Shown here piece by piece: positions 1 through 6,455 of a DNA stretch of 8,655 nucleotides (positions are counted from its first letter, which is position 1; each line of letters begins with the position of its first letter). Source of the stretch: an uncultured Blautia sp. (GTDB lineage Bacteria > Bacillota > Clostridia > Lachnospirales > Lachnospiraceae). The notes beneath the pieces are model-generated. The model was not told where the DNA came from and did not search any database. It was given only the letters and a program-made list of their open reading frames with translations. The stretch is taken from the NCBI GenBank assembly GCA_900551715.1, contig URXG01000082.1, positions 1 through 8,655 on the forward strand, written 5' to 3'. The position numbers and the translations under genes are program-made.

Positions 1-1434
1 AAAGAACACAAGCATATCCAGTATAAATACCGGAACAAGGAATACCAGTGACCAGCCTATGTATCCAAAGAAAGATGGCATATTGACACCATTCTCGTCA
101 GAAATAGATTTTACCATAAAGTTCGGGGCATTTCCAATATAAGTATTGGCTCCCATAAATACTGCTCCACAGGAAATAGCAGAAAGAAGTTTTACAGGAA
201 CAGTTCCAAGACTTGTCGTGATTCCATTCATAAATCCAAGTGTTCCTGCTGTTGTCAGAAATACCAGATAAGTTGGTGTATTATCCAGGAAACTGGACAG
301 GGCACCGGTTGCCCAGAACATCTGTACAGGACTGGTAAGTCCAAGATGTGGTCCAAGTGCTTTCAGAAGCATCAGTGCAGGCTGCATGGTAATAAAAATT
401 CCAACAAAAAGCACTGCAACTTCCTGAATGGCACCCCATGTAAAATGGTTTCTTCTGCGGATACTTTTGTCTGTGGTCTTGAAGGACAGAAGCGCTGCCA
501 GAAGAATGATCACAATCTCGATCAATGATGGATACGTAAGTGTAACTTCACCGAAGATATGAAGCCCCAGTACTTCTCCTTCTGCATTCTGGAATGCGGA
601 AAGTCCCGGAAGTACTCCACTTAAGATGACTGCTGCCACGATCATAACAAGAAAGATAATGTTGTGAAGTCCATCTACGTGAAATTCTGTACCAGGTTTA
701 CTGATATCCGGTTTACGTCCCTGGGCAATATCCTTACGGTATGCACGTTTGTCTACATGATAAAAAACAAACAACAAGATCACCATGTTAAAAATCAGCA
801 CCGGGAACAGATGCAGACTCCAGAAGAATGGTACGCCTCGCATAAATCCCATAAGAAGCGGCGGATCACCAATAGGTGTCAGACATCCTCCCATGTTTGA
901 AACCATAAAAATGAAGAAAATCATAATATGACTTTTTCTTTTTCTCCAGGAATTCATTTTGATCACAGGTCTTACCATAAGCATACTTGCGCCTGTTGTT
1001 CCGATGCAACTGGAAAGCAGTGTACCAAAAGCCAGGAGACATGCATTGACCTTCGGAGACCCTGCAAAATCACCTTCCAGCGTAATATTACCGGAAACGC
1101 AGAAAAGGCCAAAAAGCAAAACAATGAATGTAAGGTAATCATTGATGATACAGTCAAGAACTGTTTCTGTAGCCTTACCTGCTCCGTAAACAACGGTAAA
1201 AGGAATGATCATCAGAAGAATCCACATAAGTACTACCAGTGGCTGATGTGCTTCCCACCACTCTGCTTTTACCAGCGGCATGATCGCAATACACAAAAGA
1301 AGTCCTGCAAATGGAATACAGAGCCAGACCGGTACCTGAGCAGTGGATTCACCGCTGCCAGCTGCCATAACACCAGTCGGACACATAATGAGCAATGTCA
1401 GAAGCATTCCAAAAAATGTTGCCAGTTTTTTCAA
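1..1434 (-). CDS. Sodium:proton antiporter, CitMHS_2 / NhaD-like ion transporter (3' end outside window)
   Basis: This is a polytopic membrane transporter, read here for 478 residues with no stop before the window edge, so its C-terminus is missing. It has about ten or more strongly hydrophobic segments. Loop motifs typical of the ion-transporter superfamily (ArsB/NhaD/CitMHS) are visible: GTTGASM (145-151), TPIGDPPLLMGF (186-197), LDNTPTYLVF (383-392) and GANTYIGNAPNFM (428-440). The paired TPIGDPP and LDNTP/NAPNF motifs fit the inverted-repeat core that binds the ion in these carriers. Members of this class are usually named sodium:proton antiporter or putative citrate transporter; the sequence does not settle the substrate. 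The N-terminus (MKKLATFF...VMAAG) resembles a signal peptide ahead of the first core helix. A TTG start is chosen because GGGGGTGA sits 8 nt upstream; an in-frame GTG at 1441-1443 overlaps that site and is less likely. It has its own promoter and is separate from the cassette upstream, which ends in a terminator. Confidence 0.85.
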   Translation of the reverse strand, partial: MKKLATFFGMLLTLLIMCPTGVMAAGSGESTAQVPVWLCIPFAGLLLCIAIMPLVKAEWWEAHQPLVVLMWILLMIIPFTVVYGAGKATETVLDCIINDYLTFIVLLFGLFCVSGNITLEGDFAGSPKVNACLLAFGTLLSSCIGTTGASMLMVRPVIKMNSWRKRKSHIMIFFIFMVSNMGGCLTPIGDPPLLMGFMRGVPFFWSLHLFPVLIFNMVILLFVFYHVDKRAYRKDIAQGRKPDISKPGTEFHVDGLHNIIFLVMIVAAVILSGVLPGLSAFQNAEGEVLGLHIFGEVTLTYPSLIEIVIILLAALLSFKTTDKSIRRRNHFTWGAIQEVAVLFVGIFITMQPALMLLKALGPHLGLTSPVQMFWATGALSSFLDNTPTYLVFLTTAGTLGFMNGITTSLGTVPVKLLSAISCGAVFMGANTYIGNAPNFMVKSISDENGVNMPSFFGYIGWSLVFLVPVFILDMLVFF

Positions 1435-1442
1435 AGCTTTCA

Positions 1443-1447
1443 CCCCC
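1443..1447 (-). promoter_or_regulatory. Ribosome binding site deciding a TTG start
   Basis: On the minus strand GGGGGTGA lies so that its GGGGG core is 8 nt upstream of a TTG codon (1432-1434). The TPM gene at 1741-2610 has the same GGGGGTGA with the same 8-nt spacing to its ATG, which supports the TTG over the overlapping in-frame GTG at 1441-1443. Confidence 0.6.
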
Positions 1448-1470
1448 ACATTTATTTTCAATTCATGGGA

Positions 1471-1498
1471 ATTATAACATAATCCATTCAAAAAACAA
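1471..1498 (-). promoter_or_regulatory. Sigma-A-type promoter with extended -10 for the antiporter gene
   Basis: On the minus strand the -10 hexamer is a perfect TATAAT (1471-1476), preceded by TGT, which makes a TGn extended -10. A weak -35, TTGTTT (1493-1498), lies 16 nt upstream; the extended -10 would compensate for it. The inferred start site near 1464 leaves a leader of about 30 nt. Confidence 0.65.
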
Positions 1499-1682
1499 TC
1501 CAACTTTCGCTCAACAAATTTATCATTTTTCTTATATTTATTATGCACATTTCCTATATTTTGTATTTTCATCCGTACATTGTTAAAGATATGCCAATTT
1601 TTTATCAAATTCAGCAGTTATCTTCATGTATTTCATACAATTATTGTCAGGTTTTGATTCTTTTCCGGTTTTGTCTTTGCAA

Positions 1683-1725
1683 AATAAAAAAAGACAGCTG
1701 TCTTTTTCTCAGATAGCTGTCTCTT
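1683..1725 (-). terminator. Intrinsic terminator of the SPFH/zinc-ribbon/TPM cassette
   Basis: In the minus-strand transcript, AGACAGCT (1715-1722) pairs with AGCTGTCT (1692-1699). The stem extends outward by one G-U and two A-U pairs to 11 bp, with a 15-nt loop, and is followed directly by a run of U residues. It begins 15 nt after the TPM gene stop codon. There is no T tract on the other side, so it acts leftward only. Confidence 0.88.
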
Positions 1726-1740
1726 ACCCTGATATTCCGT

Positions 1741-2610
1741 TTAATATTTGCTGCTGGTACCGGAAAAGCTCTCTCCACCACTGGAGAAACTTCCCGAATC
1801 ACTGTCGTTATTGTCATTCTTTGGTTTGGCCGTCTGTGAAATGGTAGAATAAAGGAACATATCCTGTTTTTCCGTAATCTTCAGACCCTTTCCTGTCTCA
1901 TAGGCATTGGCATTGGGCTGCGGAACCTTTGTTTTCATCTTATGTACCTGGTGCAATGTCATGATCAGCGTGGGAATCGCCATGATCACAAAAGACAGAA
2001 GCAGATAAAAAGGCAGGTCTGAAGAAAGAGGCGATCCGTCGATATCCATAGGCCGGACTTTCTTGCCTTCCTGAACACGTTCAAGTCCTGTTGCAAGATC
2101 GTCGATCAGAGACTGATAGCCGCCTACCATGTCATCCTCTTTCAGTTTGGTCTTGCATTTGTCGATCATGATTTCCTGAACATTATCCGGAAATAATTTC
2201 TGAGTGTCTCCTCTGAAAACAATGGCAATGTCTCTGGTGTCCGGCTGATTAAAGATACACATTCCCTCATGGCTGTCTCCATAGCCAATCTCTTTTTCCT
2301 GCATAAACTCAGCTGCATGCTTCCGGACATCTTCGATGTCCGTATCTGTGGAAATCCAGAGAACTGCATCATAATGATACTTTTCATAGATATCAGACAG
2401 TTCCTGATTTAGTGTATCCCATTCCTCGTAAGTCAAAAGGTCATAATCATCCTGCACCCAGGACATTTCCTCTTCTTCGTCAGAATACTCTTCTTCATCA
2501 GATGTGGTTTCTGCTGTGGTTGTTTCTGCCGCCAGTATCATCCCCGGACTCACCATTGCAAGCCCCACACAAAAAGCAGTGATCCCGAAAAGACATTTAA
2601 ATTTTTTCAT
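1741..2610 (-). CDS. TPM-domain membrane protein (YgcG/YdjH-like)
   Basis: This 289-residue protein appears secreted and membrane-anchored. Residues 1-28 form a signal peptide (MKKFKCLFGI...ILAAE). A very acidic linker follows (about 38-48, DEEEYSDEEEE), then a TPM-type domain (about 50-185) with the typical mixed pattern YDAVLWISTDTD and RDIAIVFRGD. One transmembrane helix lies at about 199-219, followed by a basic segment (HKMKTK), so the TPM domain should face outward and the tail inward. The C-terminus is Ser/Gly-rich (GSFSSGGESFSGTSSKY), a common ending for YgcG-type proteins. TPM domains are linked to phosphatase or scaffold roles; activity here is unknown. The ATG directly abuts the stop codon of the upstream zinc-ribbon gene, and a terminator follows. 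In B. subtilis the comparable protein is YdjH, in the pspA operon; I infer a similar envelope-stress role. Confidence 0.82.
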   Translation of the reverse strand: MKKFKCLFGITAFCVGLAMVSPGMILAAETTTAETTSDEEEYSDEEEEMSWVQDDYDLLTYEEWDTLNQELSDIYEKYHYDAVLWISTDTDIEDVRKHAAEFMQEKEIGYGDSHEGMCIFNQPDTRDIAIVFRGDTQKLFPDNVQEIMIDKCKTKLKEDDMVGGYQSLIDDLATGLERVQEGKKVRPMDIDGSPLSSDLPFYLLLSFVIMAIPTLIMTLHQVHKMKTKVPQPNANAYETGKGLKITEKQDMFLYSTISQTAKPKNDNNDSDSGSFSSGGESFSGTSSKY

Positions 2611-3717
2611 TCAGATCACCCCCGTTACTCTCAGAATAGTCAGGATTACAGTAAGCACCAGCGTCAGGGGAACATGATGCCGGAACCAGTATCCCACTAC
2701 CAGATCTTTGCCAATAGGAAGGTCACCTATCAGATGACCGGTCTGTCCGTTCATTGCAAAAGAATAAGTCTTACCCTTCCATTTGGTGTTAAGAAACCAT
2801 ACCGGAAAAAGCCCGTATTTAACATCACCTTTCTTTGTGATCCAGATCTTTTCCTGCTTGGGAATCAGAGTCTCATAACCTTTGATGCTGGATTGAAAAC
2901 TGTTTTTTACACTCTGTTCCATACGTTCGTAAACACGATCTGTCAGTTCATCCGGCTCCTGATCATATTTATCTGCCATGTAACCGGAAAGATAAGACAT
3001 ATCAAACTCTTTCAGATCTTTGTAGTCATAAGGTTCAATGGCTTCCATCATGGTATTGTCAATAGATTTGGAACCATCTACCGGAATCTTGCTGAAGTTC
3101 ATCTTTCCGCTTCGGACTACGTTATAGAACTTGGTTTCTGTGTATGTATAATCTTCATCTTCCCAGATTCTCCGTTTGGTTCCCTCATACCGGAACCGTC
3201 CTGCTGTATTCAGATCAAACATCCAGAAAGGCACATACATTGCTTTGATTTCTTCCAGATGATTTTCATTCTTGAATACCTTCGGAAGGAGAGGCTTGCC
3301 CTGATAATGCTCTTTCAGTGCTGCCACAGCTTCTTTCTTGGATTTCTGGAAAGGAATTACATAATCCGGCTGGTACATATCCTTGAACTGATCCGGCATA
3401 ACCAGTGGATTGTCACAGTAAGGGCATACAACCGCACCTGTGGTTTTTTCTGCTACGATCTCTGCACCACAGGAAGGACAGTTCCACACTGCCATATTCC
3501 CATTATCTGAAGTCTGCCACTGTTCTGGTTCAAACCCTTCCCAGTGCTTACCGGACTTATCTTCATCAACTGCTTCATTCTCCTGGGCAATCTTTTCCAG
3601 TTCATCCAGAGAATATGTTTTTCCGCAATATTCACATGCCATTTTCTGGGTCTTACTGTCGAACTTCAGACCAGCAGAACAGTTAGGACATTTATAATTC
3701 AGAACATTATCTTCCAC
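2611..3717 (-). CDS. Double zinc-ribbon protein with C-terminal membrane tail (YdjG-like)
   Basis: This is a 368-residue protein. The N-terminus carries two zinc-ribbon motifs: Cys10/Cys13 with Cys28/Cys31 (YKCPNC...CEYC), then Cys80/Cys83 with Cys98/Cys101 (WNCPSC...CPYC). The second resembles the TFIIB-type zinc finger often named in annotations of this family. The middle (about 115-330) is a conserved beta-rich region with IPFQKSKKEA, MYVPFWMFD and GLFPVWFLNTKWKGK. The C-terminus (about 347-368) is hydrophobic and probably a tail anchor, leaving the zinc ribbons in the cytoplasm. The start is a GTG, supported by AGGAG 8 nt upstream. It lies 33 nt after the SPFH gene and its TGA directly abuts the TPM ATG. 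B. subtilis YdjG has this architecture and neighbours YdjH and YdjI; I infer it is part of a membrane complex, not a DNA-binding factor. Biochemical function is unknown. Confidence 0.82.
   Translation of the reverse strand: MEDNVLNYKCPNCSAGLKFDSKTQKMACEYCGKTYSLDELEKIAQENEAVDEDKSGKHWEGFEPEQWQTSDNGNMAVWNCPSCGAEIVAEKTTGAVVCPYCDNPLVMPDQFKDMYQPDYVIPFQKSKKEAVAALKEHYQGKPLLPKVFKNENHLEEIKAMYVPFWMFDLNTAGRFRYEGTKRRIWEDEDYTYTETKFYNVVRSGKMNFSKIPVDGSKSIDNTMMEAIEPYDYKDLKEFDMSYLSGYMADKYDQEPDELTDRVYERMEQSVKNSFQSSIKGYETLIPKQEKIWITKKGDVKYGLFPVWFLNTKWKGKTYSFAMNGQTGHLIGDLPIGKDLVVGYWFRHHVPLTLVLTVILTILRVTGVI
2616..2623 (-). promoter_or_regulatory. Ribosome binding site inside the zinc-ribbon gene, for the TPM gene
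   Basis: GGGGGTGA on the minus strand lies within the last codons of the zinc-ribbon gene, 8 nt (counted from the G core) before the TPM ATG. With the TGAATG junction it points to coupled or reinitiating translation. Confidence 0.65.
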
Positions 3718-3750
3718 ACAACTATCTCCTTCCTCATATGTAACCTGCCA

Positions 3751-4971
3751 CTACGGTCTTGGTTTGCCGCATTCGGAACAAAATTTACCTTTGTTTACTG
3801 TTCCACAGCTGCAGGTCCAGGGACCATCCGGACGGGGAGTTCCACATTCAGAGCAGAACTTACCGGTATTCACTGCACCACATCCACAGGTCCAGGAATC
3901 TTTCTTCTGAAGAGGTACCCCCTGGGCTGGCTGCTGTACCGGTGTCTGCTGCTGGTTCATCTGCTGACCCATGGCAAAAAGATTCTGGGCATTCATGCCG
4001 CCGGCATTGCCCGCCAGGTTCATTCCTGCAAAAGCCATGGCAGGACCTGTTTTTTCATTGGAAGCGGCTGCCTGCATAGCTGCTGACTGAGCCCCTACCA
4101 GCTGAGCTGCTGCCATAGTAGGATTGCGGAATGCGGCATTACGCTGCAGTTCTTTGATCATTGCCTCGTCTTCCTGAGAAGCCTTCACGCTGGATACACC
4201 AAGAGATACAATACGGATACCTCTTAAGTTATCCCATTTTGCAGAAAGGATCTGATTCAGTGTTTCTGCCAATTCTTCTGTATGTCCGGGAAGAGCACTG
4301 TAACGGATACCCATCTCTGAGATTCTGGCAAAAGCAGGCTGCAAGGCAGTCATAAGTTCGCTTTTCAACTGACTGTCAATTTCTTCTCTTTCATAGTCTT
4401 CTTCTACATTTCCGCAGACATTGGTATAAAAAAGAATCGGATTGGTAATACGATAGCTGTATTCTCCAAAACACTTGATGGAAATATCCATATCCAGCCC
4501 GACATTGCTGTCTACTACCCGGAAAGGTACCGGATTAGGAGTGCCATATTTATTTCCAATCAGTTCTTTTGTATTGACAAAGTAAACTCTCTGATCCTTG
4601 GGCGTTTCACCTCCAAAAGTAAAACGCTTACCGATCTGGTGAAATACAGAACGGATTCCCTCTCCAAGGTTTCCGCAGAATATGGATGGTTCTGTGGAAG
4701 CGTCGTATTTGTACTCTCCAGGTTCTGCACATACATCAACGACTTTTCCCTGTTCTACGATCAGCATACACTGTCCATCATTGACTGCGATCACAGAACC
4801 GCTGGTAATGATATTTTCAGAACCATGTTTATTGGAAGAACGACCAGATACTTTTTTGTGGCCTTTGGTCACCAGTACATCTGCCGGTATGGATTCACAG
4901 TAAAAATACTCCTTCCACTGATCCCCAAAAACACCGCCTGTAGCTCCTGCTGCTGCTTTGATTAATCCCAT
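3751..4971 (-). CDS. SPFH (band 7) domain protein with two C-terminal zinc ribbons (YdjI-like)
   Basis: This is a 406-residue protein. Residues about 20-260 form an SPFH/band 7 domain of the type seen in YdjI-like proteins, with features such as ITSGSVIAVNDGQCMLIVEQGKV (about 55-77), VYFVNTKE, and a basic/acidic helix region near 200-250. A linker rich in Ala, Gly, Met and Gln (about 283-358) follows, then two tandem zinc ribbons up to the last residue. No clear transmembrane helix is visible, so membrane contact is probably peripheral or through partners. SPFH proteins assemble at membranes and organise microdomains or protein recruitment. In B. subtilis, YdjI has been reported to link PspA to the membrane together with YdjG and YdjH; PspA itself is not encoded here. 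ATG start with AGGAGA 9 nt upstream. It is the first gene of the three-gene cassette, 65 nt after the DUF1015 gene. Confidence 0.87.
   Translation of the reverse strand: MGLIKAAAGATGGVFGDQWKEYFYCESIPADVLVTKGHKKVSGRSSNKHGSENIITSGSVIAVNDGQCMLIVEQGKVVDVCAEPGEYKYDASTEPSIFCGNLGEGIRSVFHQIGKRFTFGGETPKDQRVYFVNTKELIGNKYGTPNPVPFRVVDSNVGLDMDISIKCFGEYSYRITNPILFYTNVCGNVEEDYEREEIDSQLKSELMTALQPAFARISEMGIRYSALPGHTEELAETLNQILSAKWDNLRGIRIVSLGVSSVKASQEDEAMIKELQRNAAFRNPTMAAAQLVGAQSAAMQAAASNEKTGPAMAFAGMNLAGNAGGMNAQNLFAMGQQMNQQQTPVQQPAQGVPLQKKDSWTCGCGAVNTGKFCSECGTPRPDGPWTCSCGTVNKGKFCSECGKPRP
3754..3891 (-). repeat. Tandem 22-residue zinc-ribbon repeat at the end of the SPFH gene
   Basis: Residues 361-382 and 385-406 of the SPFH protein are near copies, differing at 4 of 22 positions and separated by Asp-Gly. 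Each has the pattern W-T-C-x-C-G-x-V-N-x-G-K-F-C-S-E-C-G-x-P-R-P, i.e. a CxC and CxxC zinc-binding pair. The DNA copies have diverged at synonymous sites, so this is an old duplication or is under protein-level selection. Confidence 0.9.
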
Positions 4972-5036
4972 ATTTTGATTTCTCCTTTTTGTAAATACCC
5001 TTCCGGGTGGTTGACAGTTACACCCACACTATATTT

Positions 5037-6281
5037 TTATGAAAGTTTATGTATAAAGAGACCGCTTCTCAGTTTTGGTTCAAACCAAGTAGACTTAGGC
5101 GGCATCAGCTTCCCTTCATCTGCGATCTTCATAAGATCCTCCATAGAAGTGGGATACATGGCAAAAGCCACACCTCCGGTAGCATCTGCAAGCTGTGCCA
5201 GCTCTGTAAGTTTATGGCTTCCGCCCACAAATCGGATACGCTTGTCGGTTCGAGGATCACCGATGCCAAGAATCGGAGAAAGCACCTTGTCCTGAAGGAT
5301 AGAAACATCCAGTTGTCCTACCACATCTTTGTCTTTGTAAATATCTTCCCAGGCTTTCAGATGGTACCACTGACCACCGGTATACATACCAATGCAGTGT
5401 TTCTCCACAGGTTTACATGGAAATCCCGGCATCAGCATCAGTTCAAAGTTAAACTTAAGACTTGCAATATAAGCATGTTCATCCATTCCATTCAGATCAT
5501 GTACCACTCTGTTGTAAGCAAGGATTGTCAGTTGATCATACGGGAATACAACGGAAAGGAAGAAATTAAATTCCTCATCACCTTTATAATCCGGATGCTC
5601 CTGTCTTCTCTTAAGACCTACTTTGACAGCAGATGCAGCTCTGTGATGTCCATCTGCAATATACACTGCTGAAATGTTTGCAAACCTGTCTGCAATAATC
5701 TGCTTCTCTTTCTCTCTGTCAATAACCCATACTCTGTGTCCGATCTCATCATCTGCCACAAAATCATATACCGGTTCATAAGATTCTTTCCACTGGTTCA
5801 TAAGATCAAGAAGTTCCTGCGGATATTTACATGCCAGATAAATAGGGCCTGTATTGGCATCGCAGACATCCACATGACGAATCCGGTCCTGCTCCTTATC
5901 CTCTCTGGTAAGTTCATGTTTTTTCACCACATCATTAAGATAATCATCTATGGAGCAACATCCAGCCAGACCTGTCTGGGTCTTTCCCTTACGTGTCAGT
6001 TCATAAATGTAATAACAAGGAGCCTCATCCTGGATCATTGTTCCATCTGCTTCCATGTTGTGAAGATTCTCTCTTGCCTTCGCATAGACACTGCTGTCAT
6101 AAAGATCTGTCTCATCTGGCAGATCCATCTCTGCTCTGTCTACATGCAGAAAAGAATCCGGGTTCTTATCTCCGATTGCTTTTGCTTCCTGACGGTCTAC
6201 TACATCATAGGGAAGCGCTGCTACTTTTGCAGCCTTCTCCGGTGCAGGTCTCAGTGCACGAAATGCTTTAAAAACTGCCAT
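5037..6281 (-). CDS. DUF1015 family protein
   Basis: This 414-residue protein is of full family length. Conserved blocks visible are ALPYDVVDR (22-30), HELTREDKEQDRIRH (122-136), YIADGHHRAASA (207-218), GDPRTDKRIRFVGG (341-354) and the C-terminal MPPKSTWFEPKLRSGLFIHKL (393-413). The ADGHHR motif resembles the phosphate/nucleotide-binding element of the ParB/sulfiredoxin-like fold, also found in free serine kinases such as archaeal SerK. I therefore consider a small-molecule kinase plausible, but this is inference; the family remains officially of unknown function in most annotations. No signal peptide or membrane segment is seen, so it should be cytosolic. In related clostridia I recall DUF1015 genes near serine biosynthesis genes. 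Here it diverges from dpaL and precedes the SPFH cassette. ATG start with AAAGGAG 9 nt upstream; its promoter is at 6331-6359. Confidence 0.88.
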   Translation of the reverse strand: MAVFKAFRALRPAPEKAAKVAALPYDVVDRQEAKAIGDKNPDSFLHVDRAEMDLPDETDLYDSSVYAKARENLHNMEADGTMIQDEAPCYYIYELTRKGKTQTGLAGCCSIDDYLNDVVKKHELTREDKEQDRIRHVDVCDANTGPIYLACKYPQELLDLMNQWKESYEPVYDFVADDEIGHRVWVIDREKEKQIIADRFANISAVYIADGHHRAASAVKVGLKRRQEHPDYKGDEEFNFFLSVVFPYDQLTILAYNRVVHDLNGMDEHAYIASLKFNFELMLMPGFPCKPVEKHCIGMYTGGQWYHLKAWEDIYKDKDVVGQLDVSILQDKVLSPILGIGDPRTDKRIRFVGGSHKLTELAQLADATGGVAFAMYPTSMEDLMKIADEGKLMPPKSTWFEPKLRSGLFIHKLS

Positions 6282-6313
6282 AATTCAAGTCTCCTTTGTA
6301 TGCCTGTTTTTTG

Positions 6314-6329
6314 TGTATATACTTATACA
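6314..6329. promoter_or_regulatory. Palindromic operator candidate over the DUF1015 start site
   Basis: TGTATA-TACT-TATACA is a perfect inverted repeat of 6-bp arms with a 4-bp centre. It begins just downstream of the -10 at 6331-6336 and covers the expected start near 6324. A dimeric repressor bound here would block leftward transcription. The AT-rich composition means chance cannot be excluded. Confidence 0.4.
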
Positions 6330-6330
6330 T

Positions 6331-6359
6331 ATTTTACCATACAGCTCCGTTTTTTTCAA
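6331..6359 (-). promoter_or_regulatory. Sigma-A promoter for the DUF1015 gene (and possibly the SPFH cassette)
   Basis: On the minus strand, -35 TTGAAA (6354-6359) and -10 TAAAAT (6331-6336) are separated by 17 nt. TGG precedes the -10, giving an extended -10. The inferred start near 6324 leaves a leader of about 40 nt before the ATG. Confidence 0.75.
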
Positions 6360-6370
6360 TGTTTACCCAC

Positions 6371-6420
6371 TTTTTGTATGTGTCCAAAACTTTTTTGTAT
6401 TATGCTAAAAATTCTTGTAT
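6371..6420 (+). repeat. Three helically phased direct repeats upstream of the dpaL promoter
   Basis: TTTTTGTAT at 6371-6379, TTTTTGTAT at 6392-6400 and TTCTTGTAT at 6412-6420 are spaced 21 and 20 bp apart, about two DNA turns. The last copy ends 7 bp before the dpaL -35. They could be activator sites or phased T-tracts that bend the DNA. The region is T-rich, so part of the similarity may be compositional. Confidence 0.45.
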
Positions 6421-6427
6421 TTTTCTA

Positions 6428-6455
6428 TTGCAAAATACTTTTTTTATGGTATGAT
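6428..6455 (+). promoter_or_regulatory. Sigma-A-type promoter for dpaL-ygeY
   Basis: The -35 TTGCAA (6428-6433) and -10 TATGAT (6450-6455) are separated by 16 nt. The start is expected near 6462, giving a leader of about 50 nt with AAGGAGG at 6501-6507, 7 nt before the ATG. The -35 is imperfect, compatible with an activator-assisted promoter. Confidence 0.65.

Larger units (their letters stand above)
1435..1740. other. Intergenic region between antiporter gene and envelope cassette
   Basis: This 306-nt AT-rich stretch holds the cassette terminator (1683-1725) and the antiporter promoter (1471-1498). Between them, 1499-1682 shows no credible gene on either strand. The only structure noticed there is a short inverted repeat TGTAT-TTC-ATACA at 1627-1639, too small to interpret. 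Confidence 0.6.

Noticed and set aside
928..1482. 184-codon open frame on the plus strand opposite the antiporter
   Set aside because: Cys/His/Lys-rich random-looking protein, overlapping the antiporter and its promoter.
2674..3510. 278-codon open frame on the plus strand opposite the zinc-ribbon gene
   Set aside because: It is a mirror of the real gene's codon bias; no motif, no ribosome site, and the opposite strand carries conserved zinc ribbons.
4990..5025. Possible terminator hairpins between the DUF1015 and SPFH genes
   Set aside because: Stems are only 4-5 bp (GGGTG/CACCC and ACCC/GGGT) and no U run follows on the minus strand.
5011..5037. Plus-strand TTGACA followed by TATATT/TATTTT, a possible promoter
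   Set aside because: The spacing is only 13-15 nt and no plus-strand gene follows; it would run antisense into the DUF1015 gene.
5075..5088. Inverted repeat TTGGTT-CA-AACCAA
   Set aside because: It lies within conserved DUF1015 codons (WFEPK) and is explained by coding constraint.
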